Part shown: positions 61,797 through 64,000 of the stretch, piece after piece | How positions within the stretch are numbered: the first letter of the stretch is position 1 | How the letters are laid out: every line of letters begins with the position of its first letter | Made by a program: the position numbers and the translations under genes | From: an uncultured Acidimicrobiales bacterium | GTDB taxonomy: Bacteria > Actinomycetota > Acidimicrobiia > Acidimicrobiales > Aldehydirespiratoraceae | Length of the DNA stretch: 64,000 nt | Assembly (NCBI GenBank): GCA_951812975.1 | Contig: CATOTC010000003.1 | Location: 1-64,000, forward strand | Direction of reading: 5' to 3' | The notes under the pieces: model-generated | What the model was told of the DNA's origin: nothing | Seen by the model: only the letters and a program-made list of their open reading frames with translations | The model's database searches: none

Positions 61797-63311
61797 ATGC
61801 CCGGTTCTGCGCCGCTTGAGTACCCCGTTGGACAGAGCATCCAGTCAAGCCTCGCAGCAGCGTCGGACCGTGATCCGAGCGCACCGGCCATTCGTTTCCT
61901 CGACGAGTCGCTCTCCTACGGCGAAGTCGAGACTCTCAGCAACGCCTATGCGGGAGCATTGGAGGAACGGGGAGTAGGGTTCGGCGACCGGGTCGCCATG
62001 ATGGCCTCCAACCGGCCGGAGTTCTTCACTGCGCTGTACGGCATCCTCAAGGTGGGCGCATCGGTCGTGATGATCAGTCCTGCTTGGAAGGCGACCGAGA
62101 TCGCCCACGCCACCGACCTCACCGAACCGGCTCTGCTGATCTGCGACGGCGACACCCATGAGCGTGTGGCGCAGTCCTTCACGGGTCAGATCCTGCATCT
62201 CGACAACGACGATCCGCCTGCTGCCAACGCTCGCGAGGTCTCCGAAGCGGACTGGGACAACACCGAGGCCGTACTGGTTTTCAGTTCCGGCACTACCGGG
62301 CTTCCCAAAGCAGTTCGACACACCCACGCATCCCTTGGAGCAGCCACGGTCCACTGGGTCTCTGCGCTGGGACTGTCTGCGAGCGACCGGTTCCAGATCG
62401 CGACACCGGCGTTCCACATTCTCGGTCTGCTCAACATGTTCGCATCGGTCTCTGCCGGGTCGTCGGTGAGGCTGCATCCCCGTTTCAACCTCGACGAGCT
62501 GCTGCGTTGTATCGAGGCCGACCGGATCACCCTGGAGATGGCGGTCGCGCCGATAGCCCTGGCCATGGCGAACCATCCCGACCTGGAATCCTTCGACCTC
62601 TCATCGCTGCGCTACATCATGTGGGGCGCCACCCCGGTGACCGAGAGCGTCGCGCAACGCGTCACCGAGCGCACGGGAGTCGGCTTTCTGGCAGCCTACG
62701 GGGCCAGCGAGGTCCCGGTCATCACCAGCAACCCGGTTGACTCTCCCGACTGTTGGCGTCTCGATTCTGCCGGTCTGCCGATTCACGATCTTGAGATGCG
62801 AATAGCGGATCTGGAGACAGGCGCAACCCTGGAGTCCGGCAGTACTGGAGAGATCCAACTTCGCTCGCCGTCGATGATGACGGGCTATCTGCCCCCCGAG
62901 GCCAACGACGAGGCATTCGCCGATGGTTGGTACCGCACCGGCGACGTCGGCTGGGTCGAACCCGAGGGCTGGTTGCACATCACCGACCGTGTCAAGGAGA
63001 TGATCAAAGTCAAGGGCTTCCAAGTCGCCCCAGCCGAGATCGAAGCCGTGTTGCACGGCCACGGCGAGGTCGCGGACTGCGCGGTGTTTGGCGTTCCCGA
63101 CGAGGCTGCCGGCGAAGCCGTGATTGCCGCGGTGCGACTGCGCGACGGTGCGTCGGTGTCGGACGAAGAACTCAAGGCCCTGGTGGCCGAGACGCTGGCA
63201 ACCTACAAACGGCTTGCAGACCTCTGGGTGGTCGATTCGATCCCCCGCCTGCCGTCAGGAAAGGTGCTCCGCCGCAAACTCAAGGCTGTTTACGAAGCTG
63301 CTCTTTCATGA
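61797..63311 (+). CDS. AMP-dependent acyl-CoA synthetase/ligase
   Basis: A 504-residue adenylate-forming enzyme that activates a carboxylic acid to its CoA thioester. The P-loop-like motif VFSSGTTGLPKAVRHTH, the GYLPPEAND segment and the A8 hinge YRTGDVGWVEPEGWLHITDR are present. The catalytic Lys lies in PRLPSGKVLRRKLKA. AGGAG at 61787-61791 precedes the ATG. It probably begins catabolism of the island's acid substrate. Its 3' end overlaps the converging synthetase gene by 32 bp. Confidence 0.93.
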   Translation: MPGSAPLEYPVGQSIQSSLAAASDRDPSAPAIRFLDESLSYGEVETLSNAYAGALEERGVGFGDRVAMMASNRPEFFTALYGILKVGASVVMISPAWKATEIAHATDLTEPALLICDGDTHERVAQSFTGQILHLDNDDPPAANAREVSEADWDNTEAVLVFSSGTTGLPKAVRHTHASLGAATVHWVSALGLSASDRFQIATPAFHILGLLNMFASVSAGSSVRLHPRFNLDELLRCIEADRITLEMAVAPIALAMANHPDLESFDLSSLRYIMWGATPVTESVAQRVTERTGVGFLAAYGASEVPVITSNPVDSPDCWRLDSAGLPIHDLEMRIADLETGATLESGSTGEIQLRSPSMMTGYLPPEANDEAFADGWYRTGDVGWVEPEGWLHITDRVKEMIKVKGFQVAPAEIEAVLHGHGEVADCAVFGVPDEAAGEAVIAAVRLRDGASVSDEELKALVAETLATYKRLADLWVVDSIPRLPSGKVLRRKLKAVYEAALS

Positions 63312-64000
63312 CCTTGCCGGTGGCGTTCAAGGGAAGCTCGTCGAGGAATCGAACTGATCTCGGCACCTTGAAGTTCGCCATGCGCTCGCGGCACCAGGCG
63401 ATGATCTCCGATTCGTCGCCTTCGCCGGCCGGACTGGTCACAACAAAGGCCCACGTAACCTCACCGAGGCGCTCGTCGGGCACGCCGACCACCGCCACCG
63501 CGGCGATTGCCGGGTGGGCGAGCATGATGTTCTCGATCTCGGCTGGGTAGGCGTTGAAGCCGCCCACGATCAGCATGTCTTTGAGCCGTCCGACGATCTT
63601 GAGATAGTCGCGCTCGTCCATCGTCCCGAGGTCGCCGGTATGGAGCCAACCGTTGGAGTCCACCGTTTCGGCGGTGGCCACCGGGTCGTCGAGGTACCCC
63701 TGCATCACGTTGTTGCCCCGCACCACGATCTCCCCCACTTCACCCCGCGGCATTTCGGTACCGTCGGGGTCCACGATGCGGATCTCCACGCCGGCTGCGG
63801 GCCGGCCTGATGTGGTGGCGATCGTCTCGAAGTCGTCACCGGGCTGGGTCCCGCTGCAAGTGCATGCCTCGGTCAGGCCGTAACCGGTCATGATCGCCTC
63901 GAACGGAAGCTCAGTGTGCATCCGGGAGATGAGTTCAACGGGAATGTCAGCCGCACCAGTCACCGCGACCCGCAGGGAGGAGAGGTCAGCCGTTGCCGTG
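63280..64000 (-). CDS. AMP-dependent acyl-CoA synthetase, C-terminal part (runs off the window)
   Basis: The frame is open to base 64000, so the N-terminus lies outside. It encodes the end of an FadD-like adenylating enzyme: GYGLTEACTCSGTQPG (A5), RIVDPDGTEMPRGEVGEI, WLHTGDLGTMDERDYLKIVGR (A7/A8) and the C-terminal Lys in LPLNATGKVMKEQL. It is tail to tail with another synthetase of the same superfamily, an arrangement suggesting two related substrates in one pathway. Confidence 0.92.
   Translation of the reverse strand, partial: TATADLSSLRVAVTGAADIPVELISRMHTELPFEAIMTGYGLTEACTCSGTQPGDDFETIATTSGRPAAGVEIRIVDPDGTEMPRGEVGEIVVRGNNVMQGYLDDPVATAETVDSNGWLHTGDLGTMDERDYLKIVGRLKDMLIVGGFNAYPAEIENIMLAHPAIAAVAVVGVPDERLGEVTWAFVVTSPAGEGDESEIIAWCRERMANFKVPRSVRFLDELPLNATGKVMKEQLRKQP

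Overview
The window is GC-rich, densely packed bacterial DNA. It most resembles a high-GC actinobacterium, probably an Acidimicrobiia-type marine or soil lineage (inference). The signs are many acyl-CoA enzymes and TetR regulators, two cytochromes P450 with a 3Fe-4S ferredoxin, an LLM/F420-type oxidoreductase, a mycothiol-isomerase-like (TIGR03084-type) protein, Thr-rich lipoprotein linkers, GTG starts and stop/start overlaps. No rRNA, tRNA, phage, insertion sequence or CRISPR array was seen, and no stretch over 300 bases lacks a gene.

Region 1 (1-8.4 kb): an acyl-CoA catabolic operon. It begins with the 3' end of a biotin-dependent carboxylase that appears frameshifted. An AtuA-like protein, acyl-CoA dehydrogenase, TetR regulator, DinB-like protein and enoyl-CoA hydratase follow. 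Next come a partner protein and a short gene with an in-frame TGA in a UGSC context, followed by a perfect 8-bp hairpin. I read this as a selenoprotein with a bacterial SECIS element. An SDR closes the run.

Region 2 (8.4-14.8 kb): a fumarylacetoacetase-like hydrolase with a TetR regulator, a class II aldolase, a pectin-acetylesterase-like lipoprotein, a MOSC protein, a metallophosphoesterase and a His/Asp-rich cupredoxin-like lipoprotein.

Region 3 (14.8-22.5 kb): a cobalamin riboswitch heads btuF-btuC-cobU-cobT-cobS, with no BtuD ATPase. Then come a fused ETF beta-alpha protein, a J-domain protein, a 3Fe-4S ferredoxin and a glyoxalase-fold protein.

Region 4 (22.5-34.6 kb): amino-acid catabolism to glutamate. 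hutU, a peptide-deformylase-family gene, hutF, hutI, an FAD oxidoreductase and putA lie on the minus strand, divergent from an IclR regulator and hutH. No HutG is present; the deformylase paralogue sits where HutG is needed.

Region 5 (34.6-46 kb): an amidohydrolase, then glycogen metabolism (glgP-glgX-glgA on plus, glgB-glgC on minus) and a phosphofructokinase with PPi-type signature residues.

Region 6 (46-64 kb): lipoproteins, P450s, a sulfatase, enoyl-CoA hydratase, CoA-transferase, aldehyde dehydrogenase, SDR, LLM oxidoreductase, carboxymuconolactone-decarboxylase-like protein, Rieske oxygenase, TetR regulator and two acyl-CoA synthetases. This looks like a catabolic island for a hydrophobic or steroid/terpenoid-like substrate (inference). 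Three promoter regions between 58.1 and 61.8 kb share an operator-like motif that suggests one local TetR regulon.
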